Assembly: GCA_965215945.1 (NCBI GenBank)
Contig: CBDCFC010000014.1
Location: 62,001-126,000, forward strand
Direction of reading: 5' to 3'
DNA length: 64,000 bases
DNA from: JAHEKD01 sp965215945
GTDB lineage: Bacteria; Pseudomonadota; Gammaproteobacteria; Arenicellales; JAHEKD01
Position numbers and translations under genes: made by a program. The notes under the pieces were generated by a model. It was not told where the DNA came from, did not search any database, and was given only the letters and a program-made list of their open reading frames with translations. Every line of letters starts with the position of its first letter. Position 1 is the stretch's first letter. This document shows, piece after piece, positions 8,298-18,122 of this stretch.

Positions 8298-10034
8298 ATG
8301 GCTAGAGGTAAACATAGGCAAAAGCAGAACGACGAACTAATTGACTTAATATATGAATTAACGGTCGATCCACGCAGGTTTGAAGAATTAGTTTTAGAGA
8401 TTGATCAGCGCATTTCTAATAAATCCTCATTAGCGGCATCGCTTCGCAGCAAAAAAACAGCATTAGAGAAGCAGTTTGGCCAGAGTGAGGACTTAAACGA
8501 GCATCTGAAATTGCCTAATGAGCTGAGTCCCATTATTGGGCACTTGGAGCGGGCAATGGCTATCGTCCAGCACATCAGTAATCTAGAGAAAGAGAATTCA
8601 ATACTAAACAGTTTTTTTGACCAATTACCTATAGGTTTACTACTGCTTGATGACAAACTTTCAATTATTTCCTGTAATCCAGCAGCGTATAAGGAACTAG
8701 ATATTCAAGGAGTCGAAATTAATCGAATGGCTCTTTCTGATATCAATACTTTGTTACATTCAAGATTGCTGAATTTCCAAAAAGAACCTACTGATAAAAA
8801 AGATATAGCAACAATCACACTTAACTCCAAAAGGGTTTATGTTACAGAGCAAAAAACAACGAATCTTAATCTGAAGTTGAACTCGAAGAAATTTTATGCC
8901 GTTCTCATCCCTAATGATCAGTTCGATATTGTTGATTGCCATCCTGATTTTTCTGATCACTACGATTTAAGTAACAGGGAGTTGCAAATAATTAACCAGT
9001 TGATTAAGGGCCAGAGTATTAAGGAGATTTCGAAGCAGGATAATGTAAAAGAAGGTACAGTCAGGCAGCAAGTAAAGTCAATCTATTCGAAAACGCAGAC
9101 TCATAGTCAATCGGCATTAATTTCGCTAGCTTTAAGAAATCCGGCGACCATGATAACAGCAACCTTATTGAACGATTACCGTGAAAAAATTAGTAGTCAT
9201 GCTTATAAATTTATTAAGCTATCATCTGAAAAAATGCTGGCCTATGAAGAATATGGCGATGGAAACGGGGATCCCATGTTTATGTTGCATAATTTCGGTG
9301 GTTGTCGTTGGCAAACGCCGTATGTTAAAGGCGGCATTTCTCAATTAAATATTCGGATGGTTATTCCAGACCGTCCAGGCTTTGGTCGATCGACCATGGA
9401 CCCTGACTTAAGTTATTTATGTTTTGCTGATGATCTTATAGCTTTGGCAGACTATCTGAAGATTAATAAATTTAATGTGCTGGGCTATTCAAGCGGCACT
9501 CAATCTGCGCTTGCCCTGGCATATAAATATCCTGACCGAATCAAAAGAGTTATTTTGGTTGGCCCCAGTTTCAGTCTCAAAAAAGGAGAGGAAAAACGAT
9601 CATACTTAACAGCAGCATTACCAAAAATTAATAAGATTTTGTTTGATATTATTTATGATGGTTGGAAAAAGAAACCAGACAGATATCTTGATCACGTGTA
9701 TACCATGGCAGGGTCGGCCGAAAAGTGTTTATTTAAAAGTCTTTATTTTAGGAACCAAAGGATTAGTCTGCTTAAAGAATCGACTAGACAAGGAACAGCA
9801 CAAATTTTACAAGAATTAAGTTTAGTTAATAGCGATTGGGGTTTTGATTTGGCGAAGATCAACCATACAGTTGAAATCTGGTATGGAGATGAGGATTATT
9901 ATACTCCAGTTGCCGCTTTTGAAAGATTTGCAAGGTCATTCGCTAAGACCAAAATGACTTTTATGCCGGGTTACGGACTATTTCTTTATTACGCTAAATT
10001 CGAGGAAATTATTAGGGCAAAAATTAATGAGTGA
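8298..10034 (+). CDS. LuxR helix-turn-helix / alpha-beta hydrolase fusion regulator
   Basis: This is a 578-residue fusion. Residues ~1-210 contain a PAS-like segment (FFDQLPIGLLLLDDKLSIIS). About 218-280 is a LuxR-type HTH (YDLSNRELQIINQLIKGQ, EGTVRQQVKSIYSKT). About 305-578 is an alpha/beta-hydrolase fold with a nucleophile elbow GYSSG (Ser398), an HNFGG oxyanion loop and an acidic YGDEDYYTP. The place where the catalytic His is expected reads PGYGLFLYY (about residue 560), with Leu in the usual His position, so the triad looks broken and the fold may sense rather than hydrolyse a ligand. ATG at 8298 is preferred to an upstream TTG. The stop overlaps the fadL start by 8 bp, so the two are tightly coupled. 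Confidence 0.8.
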   Translation: MARGKHRQKQNDELIDLIYELTVDPRRFEELVLEIDQRISNKSSLAASLRSKKTALEKQFGQSEDLNEHLKLPNELSPIIGHLERAMAIVQHISNLEKENSILNSFFDQLPIGLLLLDDKLSIISCNPAAYKELDIQGVEINRMALSDINTLLHSRLLNFQKEPTDKKDIATITLNSKRVYVTEQKTTNLNLKLNSKKFYAVLIPNDQFDIVDCHPDFSDHYDLSNRELQIINQLIKGQSIKEISKQDNVKEGTVRQQVKSIYSKTQTHSQSALISLALRNPATMITATLLNDYREKISSHAYKFIKLSSEKMLAYEEYGDGNGDPMFMLHNFGGCRWQTPYVKGGISQLNIRMVIPDRPGFGRSTMDPDLSYLCFADDLIALADYLKINKFNVLGYSSGTQSALALAYKYPDRIKRVILVGPSFSLKKGEEKRSYLTAALPKINKILFDIIYDGWKKKPDRYLDHVYTMAGSAEKCLFKSLYFRNQRISLLKESTRQGTAQILQELSLVNSDWGFDLAKINHTVEIWYGDEDYYTPVAAFERFARSFAKTKMTFMPGYGLFLYYAKFEEIIRAKINE

Positions 10035-11340
10035 AATTAAAGGCACAACGTTTATGCATTGGCTTATAAGTTATTTTTTATTGTGGATATGTTTGAGTTC
10101 AGTTTTTCAAAATTTGGCTCAAGCTGGCGGGTTTCAAATTAGCGAACAGTCTGTTACGGGTTTGGGTAGAGCTTTCGCGGGTAGCGGTGTTGTCGGAGAA
10201 GATAATTCTGATATGTTTTACAATCCTGCCAGCCTTTCGCTTTATGATATCAAGCAACTTAATTTAGGTAGCTATTATTTAACCGGTTCTGGGAGGTTTA
10301 AAAATACTGGCTCCACTCAATCATTCATCACCCCTGCTGGTATCAGTGTAATCAATTCAACAGGAAACGAAACCACAGGTGGACGAGATATTTTTATTCC
10401 CAATATTTATTATTCAACGCCAATAAATAATAAAACTACATTTGGAATAGGTTTAACAACCCCTTTTGCTGTTCGAACCGATTACGGAAATAGTTGGGTA
10501 GGTCGATATCACTCGATTACAACTCAACTGGTCAACATAGATCTCAACCCAAACTTGTCTTACCAATTTAATAATCATTTCTCTGCTGGTTTAGGTTTGA
10601 GGTTGTTATACAGTGAAGCGAAATTGACGCAGGCATTTTTTACCGGTTTAAACACACCAGATGTTCTTTCAAAAATAGATGGCGAAGACACTGATATCGG
10701 CTTTAATCTTGGGTTAATGGCTGACTTTAATAAATTCCGCTTAGGTGTTGGTTATCGATCTAAAGTTAACCTGGATTTAGACGGTAACTTTAGCACTGGT
10801 TTACCAGGGCAAAATACCAAATCATCAATTGAACTTAGCCTGCCTGAGACTATCTACCTGTCCGGGAAATTGAAACTCAGTGATCAGTTTGAATTATTGT
10901 CAAATTTCAGATGGACTAACTGGGATCAGTTTGATGAACTTAGAATTGGTTTTAACGGCGCCTTGCCAGATTCAATAAGTGAAACTTTTTGGCAGGATTC
11001 GGGTACCCTTAGCCTTGGGGCAAATTGGTACTATAATGATGATTTAACCCTACGCGCTGGCTTGGCTCGTGATAAAACGCCTGTGTCGGATGATCCTGCC
11101 TTAAATACTTCTTTATTTCCTGGTTCTGATAGAGATTGGCTAACACTCGGTCTAAGTTACCAGTTGTCTTCAAGAACTCGTTTCGATATTGGATATGCTT
11201 ATATCTTTACTGATGATATAAATACCGACTCCAGTACAAACCTACTGGCAACACCTGATATAGCAACAGACAATTTGGTAGGAGAGATTATCGATGGTGA
11301 TATCCAAATATTGGGGTTCCAGTTAAACATCAACTTATAA
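10027..11340 (+). CDS. fadL: FadL-family outer-membrane hydrophobic compound transporter
   Basis: The 437 residues begin with a signal peptide (hydrophobic run about 10-30 ending NLAQA) and then the FadL hatch motif GGFQISEQSVTGLGRAFAG, including the DMFYNPASL segment. The remainder is a beta-barrel pattern of alternating hydrophobic strands ending in a C-terminal FQLNINL. FadL proteins carry long-chain fatty acids or other hydrophobic molecules across the outer membrane. Translational overlap with the LuxR-hydrolase gene suggests the regulator and porin serve the same lipid-like signal or nutrient. The ATG at 10027 has an AGGG ribosome binding site 9 nt upstream; an internal Met10 is the alternative. 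Confidence 0.88.
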   Translation: MSEIKGTTFMHWLISYFLLWICLSSVFQNLAQAGGFQISEQSVTGLGRAFAGSGVVGEDNSDMFYNPASLSLYDIKQLNLGSYYLTGSGRFKNTGSTQSFITPAGISVINSTGNETTGGRDIFIPNIYYSTPINNKTTFGIGLTTPFAVRTDYGNSWVGRYHSITTQLVNIDLNPNLSYQFNNHFSAGLGLRLLYSEAKLTQAFFTGLNTPDVLSKIDGEDTDIGFNLGLMADFNKFRLGVGYRSKVNLDLDGNFSTGLPGQNTKSSIELSLPETIYLSGKLKLSDQFELLSNFRWTNWDQFDELRIGFNGALPDSISETFWQDSGTLSLGANWYYNDDLTLRAGLARDKTPVSDDPALNTSLFPGSDRDWLTLGLSYQLSSRTRFDIGYAYIFTDDINTDSSTNLLATPDIATDNLVGEIIDGDIQILGFQLNINL

Positions 11341-11384
11341 AACAATAGCTTCCAAGTCATGTCGAATCGACATTAAAAGTTCAC

Positions 11385-11987
11385 CTAGATCCACAAAAAT
11401 AATGCACAACCTGCTGTCAACCCACCAGTCACCCAGCTAAATATTGTCCAGCGCTTGGGAGTGGATAAAAAACGTCTGATCGATTGGCCTGCAACAACCC
11501 AGGGTACAATTGCAATTATGGATAAAAAGGGTAGCCCTAAAAAAACCAGCCAGAGCAATAACGGATTGGCCTTCGCAGCAACCAGGATTAAGCTGACCAG
11601 AGCCAGGGTGGCAACAATCGCTTTGGGGTTAACAAATTGAAATAAGGTCGCAGCAATAAATGACATAGGTTTGTCAGTTTGCGGTTTATCAGCGATCTTG
11701 CTCGCTCGAGCCATTTTCCAGCCAATCAGTACCAGCCATATACTACCAATGACCTTCAATACTAAAAGTATCAACGGCCATTTATCAATTAAAGGTTTCA
11801 GTCCAACAATGGCCAATAAATTAAGTAGAAAAGTCCCAAGGATGACTCCCAGTATATGGGGTAAAGTGGCGACAAACCCGTAACGCGCACCGGAATAGGT
11901 CAGCATCATATTATTAGGCCCGGGTGTCGCGAACATGGTATAGGCAGCAATCACAAATGGTGTTAATAGTTCTATCTGGCCAAACAC
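11385..11987 (-). CDS. LysE/RhtB-family amino acid exporter
   Basis: This inner-membrane exporter of the LysE superfamily has the hallmark ATPGPNNMM at its N-terminus and about six hydrophobic segments. I place the start at the GTG at 11987, giving about 200 residues, the normal family length; a longer frame to 12074 would overlap the divergent ABC-F start and add an unlikely basic extension. The FQFVNPKAI loop in the middle is also conserved in the family. The substrate is unknown. Confidence 0.8.
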   Translation of the reverse strand: MFGQIELLTPFVIAAYTMFATPGPNNMMLTYSGARYGFVATLPHILGVILGTFLLNLLAIVGLKPLIDKWPLILLVLKVIGSIWLVLIGWKMARASKIADKPQTDKPMSFIAATLFQFVNPKAIVATLALVSLILVAAKANPLLLWLVFLGLPFLSIIAIVPWVVAGQSIRRFLSTPKRWTIFSWVTGGLTAGCALFLWI

Positions 11988-12072
11988 TAGCTTTGAAAAA
12001 AATAACAATTGTATTTTAGCCAAGTCTACTGCTTTTCCAGCTTTACGCACAGACAAAACATATAATATGGTC

Positions 12073-13995
12073 ATGTTAGTACTATCAAATATTACGCTTC
12101 AACGCGGTCGTGAGAATCTGCTGGAAGATACATCATTGACGATTTATGAGTCACGGCGAATCGCGCTGATTGGTCGTAATGGTTGTGGTAAGTCGAGTTT
12201 GTTTGAGTTATTACTAGGCCGAATTACAACCGAAAAAGGTGATGTCTCAATTCCTAGCGGTTGTCGAATTTCGCACCTGGCGCAGGAAATTATCGACAGT
12301 CATCGTACAGCCCTTGATTATGTTTTGGATGGTCACAGCGAATTTCGGGCAACGCAAAAAGCCATTGCGGATGCTGAAAATAGTGACGATCATCATGCAC
12401 TCAGTCTTAATTATGAAAAAATGGAAACCATCGGTGGTTATCAGGTTAATCATCAGGCCGCCGAATTATTGCACGGTCTGGGTTTCGCCAATGAAGAATT
12501 AAAGAACCCGGTTAACTCATTTTCAGGCGGTTGGAGGATTCGACTGAATCTGGCCCAGGCATTGATGAGTCCATCAGATGTTTTACTACTCGATGAGCCA
12601 ACTAACCATCTGGATTTGGATACTACTTTTTGGCTGGAACAGTGGCTAAAGCGTTATCCAGGAACTCTGGTCATCATTTCCCATGATCGCGATTTTATTG
12701 ACAATATAGTTAAGGAAATTGTTCATATTGAGGCGAAAACATTAAATCTGTACAAAGGAAATTATTCAGCGTTTGAAAAACAGCGTGTTGAGAAACTAGC
12801 TTTACAACAGGCTAATTTCAAAAAACAACAGCGTCAAATTAAACACATTCAATCTTTTATTACCCGATTTAAAGCTAAAGCCAGCAAGTCCAAACAGGCG
12901 CAAAGTCGAATCAAACAACTTAACAACATGGAATTAGTGGCAAGTGTACAAATCGATAGCCCTTTCAAGTTTGAATTTAAGGAAAGTGAAAAAATCTCTA
13001 ACCCGCTGATCACACTGCGTGAAATTGAACTGGGTTATGGCAAGCACAAAGTATTAAGTGAGGTAAGCCTGAGTTTGCATCCTGGCGCGCGAATAGGCCT
13101 GTTAGGCGTCAATGGCGCCGGTAAATCAACCTTGATCAAAGGTTTCACCAGTGATATCGAACCATTTGCAGGAGAGATTGTTAAAGGAGAACATTGTGCG
13201 ATTGGTTATTTTGCCCAGCATCAGCTTGAAGCTTTAGATTTGGACGCCAGTGCTGTAACCCATATCCAGCGTATTTCTCCCCAGGCGAGTGAGCAGCAGG
13301 CCAGAAATTTCCTCGGTGGGTTTGATTTTCATGGTGACAAAGCGATTGAGCCGATTGCACCATTTTCAGGTGGTGAAAAAGCAAGACTAGCATTGGCTAT
13401 TATTGTCTGGCAAAAGCCCAATATCTTGTTGCTGGACGAGCCAACCAATCATCTAGATTTGGATATGCGTGCTGTGCTGACACTGGCCTTGCAAAGTTTT
13501 ACTGGCGCTTTAATTGTTGTCTCTCATGATCGACATTTATTGCGCCATAGCGTTGATGAATATTTACTTATACACAAAGGCAGGGTGAATCCGTTCGATG
13601 GCACACTTGAAGATTATTACCGTTGGATCGGTGGTGGTAAGTTAAATCAAGAAGATAATAAACCTCAGCATAAACCCAGTGCCAGTGTTACCAAAATGAA
13701 TAAAAAAGAGCAGCGCCAGCAAACTGCTGAGATTCGCAAAGCACAAGCACCGATTAGAAATCGGATTAAGCGAGTAGAACAAAAAATAGATAAGACACAG
13801 ATTAAGTTAACTGAAATCGAAAAAGAATTAGCCGATGACTTAATCTATCAGGCAGAGCAAAAAGCGAAACTTGAAGGTCTGATTTATCAACAAACCGATT
13901 TAAGAAACGAGCTCGAATCCTTAGAAGAAAATTGGTTAAACCTTAATGAAGAGCTGGAATCAGTGACACAAACCCCGTTACAACAATCTAATTGA
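12073..13995 (+). CDS. yheS: ABC-F family ATPase, YheS-like
   Basis: Two ABC cassettes are joined by the ABC-F linker in about 640 residues with no membrane segments. Walker A motifs are GRNGCGKSS (about 32) and GVNGAGKST (about 347). Signatures are FSGGWRIRLNLAQAL and FSGGEKARLALAI, and Walker B/H-motifs are LLLDEPTNHLDLD in both halves. The charged C-terminal tail forms a coiled coil. ABC-F proteins act on the ribosome rather than in transport. The start MLVLSNITLQRG at 12073 is preferred to an ATG 6 bp upstream. The TGA overlaps the TTG of the following GST frame. Confidence 0.88.
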   Translation: MLVLSNITLQRGRENLLEDTSLTIYESRRIALIGRNGCGKSSLFELLLGRITTEKGDVSIPSGCRISHLAQEIIDSHRTALDYVLDGHSEFRATQKAIADAENSDDHHALSLNYEKMETIGGYQVNHQAAELLHGLGFANEELKNPVNSFSGGWRIRLNLAQALMSPSDVLLLDEPTNHLDLDTTFWLEQWLKRYPGTLVIISHDRDFIDNIVKEIVHIEAKTLNLYKGNYSAFEKQRVEKLALQQANFKKQQRQIKHIQSFITRFKAKASKSKQAQSRIKQLNNMELVASVQIDSPFKFEFKESEKISNPLITLREIELGYGKHKVLSEVSLSLHPGARIGLLGVNGAGKSTLIKGFTSDIEPFAGEIVKGEHCAIGYFAQHQLEALDLDASAVTHIQRISPQASEQQARNFLGGFDFHGDKAIEPIAPFSGGEKARLALAIIVWQKPNILLLDEPTNHLDLDMRAVLTLALQSFTGALIVVSHDRHLLRHSVDEYLLIHKGRVNPFDGTLEDYYRWIGGGKLNQEDNKPQHKPSASVTKMNKKEQRQQTAEIRKAQAPIRNRIKRVEQKIDKTQIKLTEIEKELADDLIYQAEQKAKLEGLIYQQTDLRNELESLEENWLNLNEELESVTQTPLQQSN

Positions 13996-14003
13996 GTGAG
14001 AAA

Positions 14004-14654
14004 ATGAAGTTATACTATTCACCCGGTTCCTGTTCGTTGGCGCCGCACATTGTTCTGGAAGAATTGAGCCTTAGAATGGATAAACCCTATGAGACGGAAT
14101 TAATCTCTTCGATGGACGGCTCTACCCAATCAAAAGAATATCTCGCTATTAATCCCAAAGGGCGTGTTCCTGCACTGGATATCGGCGGTGAAATCATTAC
14201 TGAAGCTCCAGCGATTATGACCTACTTAGCTAAAACCAACCCTGAGGCGGAATTGCTTGATCAATCACCATTGAAACTAGCCAGAGCAATAGAATGGTTA
14301 AGCTGGCTTTCCAGTGGTGTGCATGCATTACCGATAGCACAAAACTGGCGCACTGAGTGGTTTTCCGATGACAAATCCTGTTATAAAAGTATTCAAACTA
14401 AAGGAATGTCGAATCTTAAATCCAGCTACCAGCAAATTGAAGAAAAACTATCTAATTCAAATCCTGGATGGGCAAGTGGAGATTTATATTCAATAGTAGA
14501 TCCTTACTTGTTGGTATTTTATCGCTGGGGTAATCGCTTAGGTATTGCGATGAAAACGCAGTTTCCAGCATGGACAGAGCACACACATGCCATGCTTGAG
14601 AGAAGGGCAGTGAGTAATGTGCTGAAGCATGAAGAAATTTCGATTTGGGAGTAG
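14004..14654 (+). CDS. Beta-class-like glutathione S-transferase
   Basis: The protein is about 216 residues starting MKLYYSPGSCSLAPHIVLEE, the beta-class GST N-terminus with the Ser/Cys pair near residue 10, and NPKGRVPAL and TEAPAIMTYL for glutathione binding. A C-terminal all-helical domain follows. I prefer the ATG at 14004, which has a GAG(T)GAG ribosome binding site; an upstream TTG at 13992 overlaps the ABC-F stop. The tight spacing to yheS and to the PhzF gene (6 bp) suggests one operon. Confidence 0.85.
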   Translation: MKLYYSPGSCSLAPHIVLEELSLRMDKPYETELISSMDGSTQSKEYLAINPKGRVPALDIGGEIITEAPAIMTYLAKTNPEAELLDQSPLKLARAIEWLSWLSSGVHALPIAQNWRTEWFSDDKSCYKSIQTKGMSNLKSSYQQIEEKLSNSNPGWASGDLYSIVDPYLLVFYRWGNRLGIAMKTQFPAWTEHTHAMLERRAVSNVLKHEEISIWE

Positions 14655-14660
14655 ATCAAA

Positions 14661-15500
14661 ATGACTCGACGAAGATTTATACAATGTGATGTGTTTACGG
14701 CGACACCGATAAAAGGCAATGCACTGGCAGTCGTTGTCGATGGCGATGGCTTATCGGATTCACAAATGCAGGAGTTTGCAGCCTGGACGAATTTAGCTGA
14801 AACTACATTTTTATCGGTGCCCAGTAATCCGGCAGCCGACTACAAGGTAAGAATATTTTCTCCGGCCAGAGAAATGCCATTTGCCGGACATCCGACTCTA
14901 GGCAGTTGTGCAGCATGGTTGCATGCAGGCGGTGAGCCCAAAAATGCTAATAATATTAAGCAGGAATGTAACATCGGGGTTGTCGATATAGATATGAATT
15001 CGGATGTTCCCGCATTTGTGGCTCCACCGACTTTAATCGAGGAGTTGCCCAATGAGGATCTGCACACGCTTATTGAAGCCCTGCAACTCGACCCTCAAAA
15101 AATAATCCGCACTGCAAAACTAAACAATGGTCCCGTGTGGCAAGTACTGGAACTAAAATCAGCCGATGATGTGTTAGCAATTGATTCGACTAAAGTACGC
15201 TGGCCGCAGTTCAGAACCATAGGTTTAATAGGTGCACACCCCTCAGGTTCAGAGTGTGATTACGAAGTGCGCATGCTGGCACCTTCAAGCGGCATGAGTG
15301 AAGATCCGATTACAGGGTCGTTGAATTCTGCCATTGCACAATGGATGTATGCAGAAGGTAGATTAGATAAAGAAATAATTATTGCCCAGGGCACCAGCAT
15401 CAATCGGTGTGGCCGCGTTTATATCAAGCCAGAAACTGATGGGCGTATTTTGATAGGCGGGCAAACACATATCATCATAGAGGGAATGATTGAACTATGA
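14661..15500 (+). CDS. PhzF-family isomerase
   Basis: The 279 residues show the PhzF/DapF-like fold marks: QCDVFTATPIKGNALAVV at the N-terminus, the catalytic-Glu strand LAETTFL, the loop EMPFAGHPTLG, and the late SEDPITGSLN. Related proteins isomerise trans-2,3-dihydro-3-hydroxyanthranilate in phenazine synthesis, but most bacterial homologues, like this lone copy, have unknown substrates. It lies 6 bp after the GST gene, so they are likely co-transcribed. Confidence 0.85.
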   Translation: MTRRRFIQCDVFTATPIKGNALAVVVDGDGLSDSQMQEFAAWTNLAETTFLSVPSNPAADYKVRIFSPAREMPFAGHPTLGSCAAWLHAGGEPKNANNIKQECNIGVVDIDMNSDVPAFVAPPTLIEELPNEDLHTLIEALQLDPQKIIRTAKLNNGPVWQVLELKSADDVLAIDSTKVRWPQFRTIGLIGAHPSGSECDYEVRMLAPSSGMSEDPITGSLNSAIAQWMYAEGRLDKEIIIAQGTSINRCGRVYIKPETDGRILIGGQTHIIIEGMIEL

Positions 15501-15517
15501 GTCTGTGTGTGTCCAGA

Positions 15518-17465
15518 TTAATAAAAAATGTTTAAAACCACCATTAACACCACTAAAAACAAAATCGTCATGACCCCTCCGGCTCGGAAGAAATCGGTTA
15601 CTTTATAGCCGCCAGGTCCCATAATAAGTGCATTTACCTGGTGTGTGGGGATTAAAAAAGAATTTGATGTTGCCAGGGCCACAGTTAGGGCAAACATGGC
15701 TGGGTCAGCTCCCGAACTTAATGCGATGTTAACGGCCAGCGGGACAAGCAATACCGTTGCCCCCACATTTGACATAACCAGGGTAAACACGGTGGCAAGA
15801 ATAGCAATTGCCAGTTGCAACACCCATGGAGATGTTTCACCAATAAAGCCCAGTAAACTATCTGCAATCCATGCCGCAGAACCGGTATTCTCCACCGCTG
15901 CCCCGAGCGGTATTAAACTTGCCAGCAGAAATACAGTTTTCCAGCTAACTGCAAAATAAGCTTCTTCAGCTTCAAGAACACCAGTAATAATCATGCCAAT
16001 TGCGCCGACTAATAATGCCACTGACAGGCGCAAGTCAGTAAACAGTACAAGACTCAATGCAATAACCAGGAAAATAATCGCATTTAATTGCCTTGTGCGC
16101 GCGGACTTCCTCTTGTGGGTAATCCGTAGTCACTACGGCATAGTTACGAATCATGTGTAGGTTATATAAGCTTTTCCAATCGGCATAGGCGACAACGGTA
16201 TCACCGGCTTCAAAAGGAATACTGCGCACATCATCACCCTCGCGGCGGGTACCGTCGGATCGAATAATGGCCAATGTTGACACTCCGTGTTGGGCGCGTA
16301 ACCCCAACTCACGAGCCGACTCACCAACCATAGGCGACGTAGGTGGAATGACCATTTCCGCCAAACCGGAATGCTCAGCAGAAAGCGCCTCAGCAAAAGA
16401 AACAATATCAGGCGCGACTTCCATTTCCATAGTTTTGGCAAATTCATAAAGCGCCTGTTCCTCACCGATTAAGGCAAAAACATCACCCTCAAGAACTTCT
16501 GCATTAGGATTGATTCCGCTGGGTCCCATCCGCACCTGCTTTTGATTGGTTACGGCAATGATTCTGACCTTGTAGTGTGTTTCAAAATCATCAAAAATCT
16601 GACCGATCAGCGGACTTCCCGGTTTCACCCGCATTTCTTTTATTCGATAATCCAACCCATAGGTGGCTTGAAAATAGGTTGCTTTATCATCTCCCCCACT
16701 TTCAGTTGATGCACCTTTTGGTAGCACGAATCGACCAAAGATAATGAAATAAAGGATTCCGGTTGCAATCAGTGCCAGACCAACGGGGGTTACAGCAAAT
16801 AAACCGAACGTATCCATCTGCTGATTGGCAGGAAGTTGAGTGTTGGAATTTGAAATCAGATCATTCAATAAAATCAACGGGCTTGAGCCCACCAGTGTTA
16901 GGGTACCGCCGAGAATGGCACAAAAACCCATAGGCATCAGTAGCCGTGATACCGGAATATTCGCGCGTTGTGCAATTCGCCCCACTACAGGAAGAAACAG
17001 CGCTGCAGCCCCCACGTTCTGCATAAAACCGGAAATAATTCCTACCGTCCCTGAAATCAATGTATTTACTCTTGATTCCGTAGTTCCCCCAATACGCATC
17101 ATGTATTTTGCCGCAATGTTCATAACGCCGGTTTTATCCAGCCCATGACCGATGATCATCACCGCAATAATTGAAATTACGGCATTACTCGAAAAGCCCA
17201 CAAACAGTTGATTCACATCCGCCAGTCCGGATTCCAGTCCCATTAGGGGCGCAATCAATGTGGTCAAGCCAAGAAAAACCATAATTGACATGGCCGCCAC
17301 GTCAATGGGAACCACCTCAAAAACAAACAGATAGACGGTGAAAAGCAATATGCCCATGACCCATGCAATCTCTGTAGTTGGAGCTACGCTACCGATAAAT
17401 AAAGCCAGTCCCAGGAAAACGGCGGCGGCAACAGTGAGTATAATAATGCGCTTTTTATTTTTCAC
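15518..17465 (-). pseudogene. SLC13/DASS-type anion transporter with RCK_C domains, split by a frameshift
   Basis: Two frames, 16035-17465 and 15518-16057, together encode one transporter: N-terminal membrane segments, two TrkA-C (RCK_C) domains in the middle (KPGSPLIGQIFDDFE onward and MVIPPTSPMVGESARELG onward), and a C-terminal set of helices ending VMSNVGATVLLVPLAV and the SNSFLIPTHQVNALI motif of the family. The break lies near 16080: reading HKAIK in frame 1 must jump to AIIFLVIALSLVLF in frame 2, consistent with a single extra T. It is either a recent pseudogene or a sequencing error. Intact, it would be about 640 residues importing dicarboxylate or sulfate. Confidence 0.8.
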
Positions 17466-17510
17466 TTGATTAAAGTCTTATTGGATGTGAGTTAGATCGC
17501 TTGGCCATGA

Positions 17511-17966
17511 TTATTCCTTGATTTCCGGGTCATAAATTTTTTCTGCAAAAAGTGCATTAATTTCATCGACAACCTGATCAACTTGTTGTTTAGATAAGCC
17601 AGCTCGTTGTTCACGTGCATCTACTACTTTAAGTGCCCTTATGCGCCCATCCAGTATATCGCCTTCCTCGCCACAATTAGCTAGATCAATCATTAATGGC
17701 CCGCTATCGAATATGGATCGATATAAACCATCAGAGCCACCAACAAAATCTAAACATAAGCCCCGTTTTTTTTGAACCAGGCTATGTACTTCGAGTTTTT
17801 TTAGAACGTAGGTTTTAAATCTATCCTGATGGGCTTTAGCTCGTGTAGCGGCTAATTCTTCAAAAGTCGGCAAGTCTTCTGCCGATACTGGGAATAATGA
17901 AAATGTAATAAAAACACCCATGAGTAGTCTCATTATGGTGAATTTAAAATCAAAACTGTTAAACAT
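17511..17966 (-). CDS. Small secreted protein of unknown function
   Basis: The 151 residues have a signal peptide (RLLMGVFITFSLFPVSA, cleavage before EDLPTFEEL). Met12 (start at 17933) would give a more typical signal length but has no clear ribosome binding site. The mature part is charged, has two Cys (GLCLDFVGG and DLANCGEEG) that could form a disulfide, and ends in an acidic helix. I recognise no family. Confidence 0.65.
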   Translation of the reverse strand: MFNSFDFKFTIMRLLMGVFITFSLFPVSAEDLPTFEELAATRAKAHQDRFKTYVLKKLEVHSLVQKKRGLCLDFVGGSDGLYRSIFDSGPLMIDLANCGEEGDILDGRIRALKVVDAREQRAGLSKQQVDQVVDEINALFAEKIYDPEIKE

Positions 17967-18122
17967 TATAGCTCTACTCTACTGTTGATGATCTCAGGCC
18001 TACAGATGAGCAAAATAAACTATCGATCACCTATGTGTTATGTGTTCTTTCGGTTATGTAAATAAGCTATCTTAATCTACCACTACGTTAATTTAACACA
18101 ATCTTTGATAGTCGTCGTGAAA

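Noticed and set aside
11359..11373. Small hairpin ATGTCG-AAT-CGACAT after fadL as a terminator
   Set aside because: The stem is only 6 bp and is not followed by a run of T on either strand.
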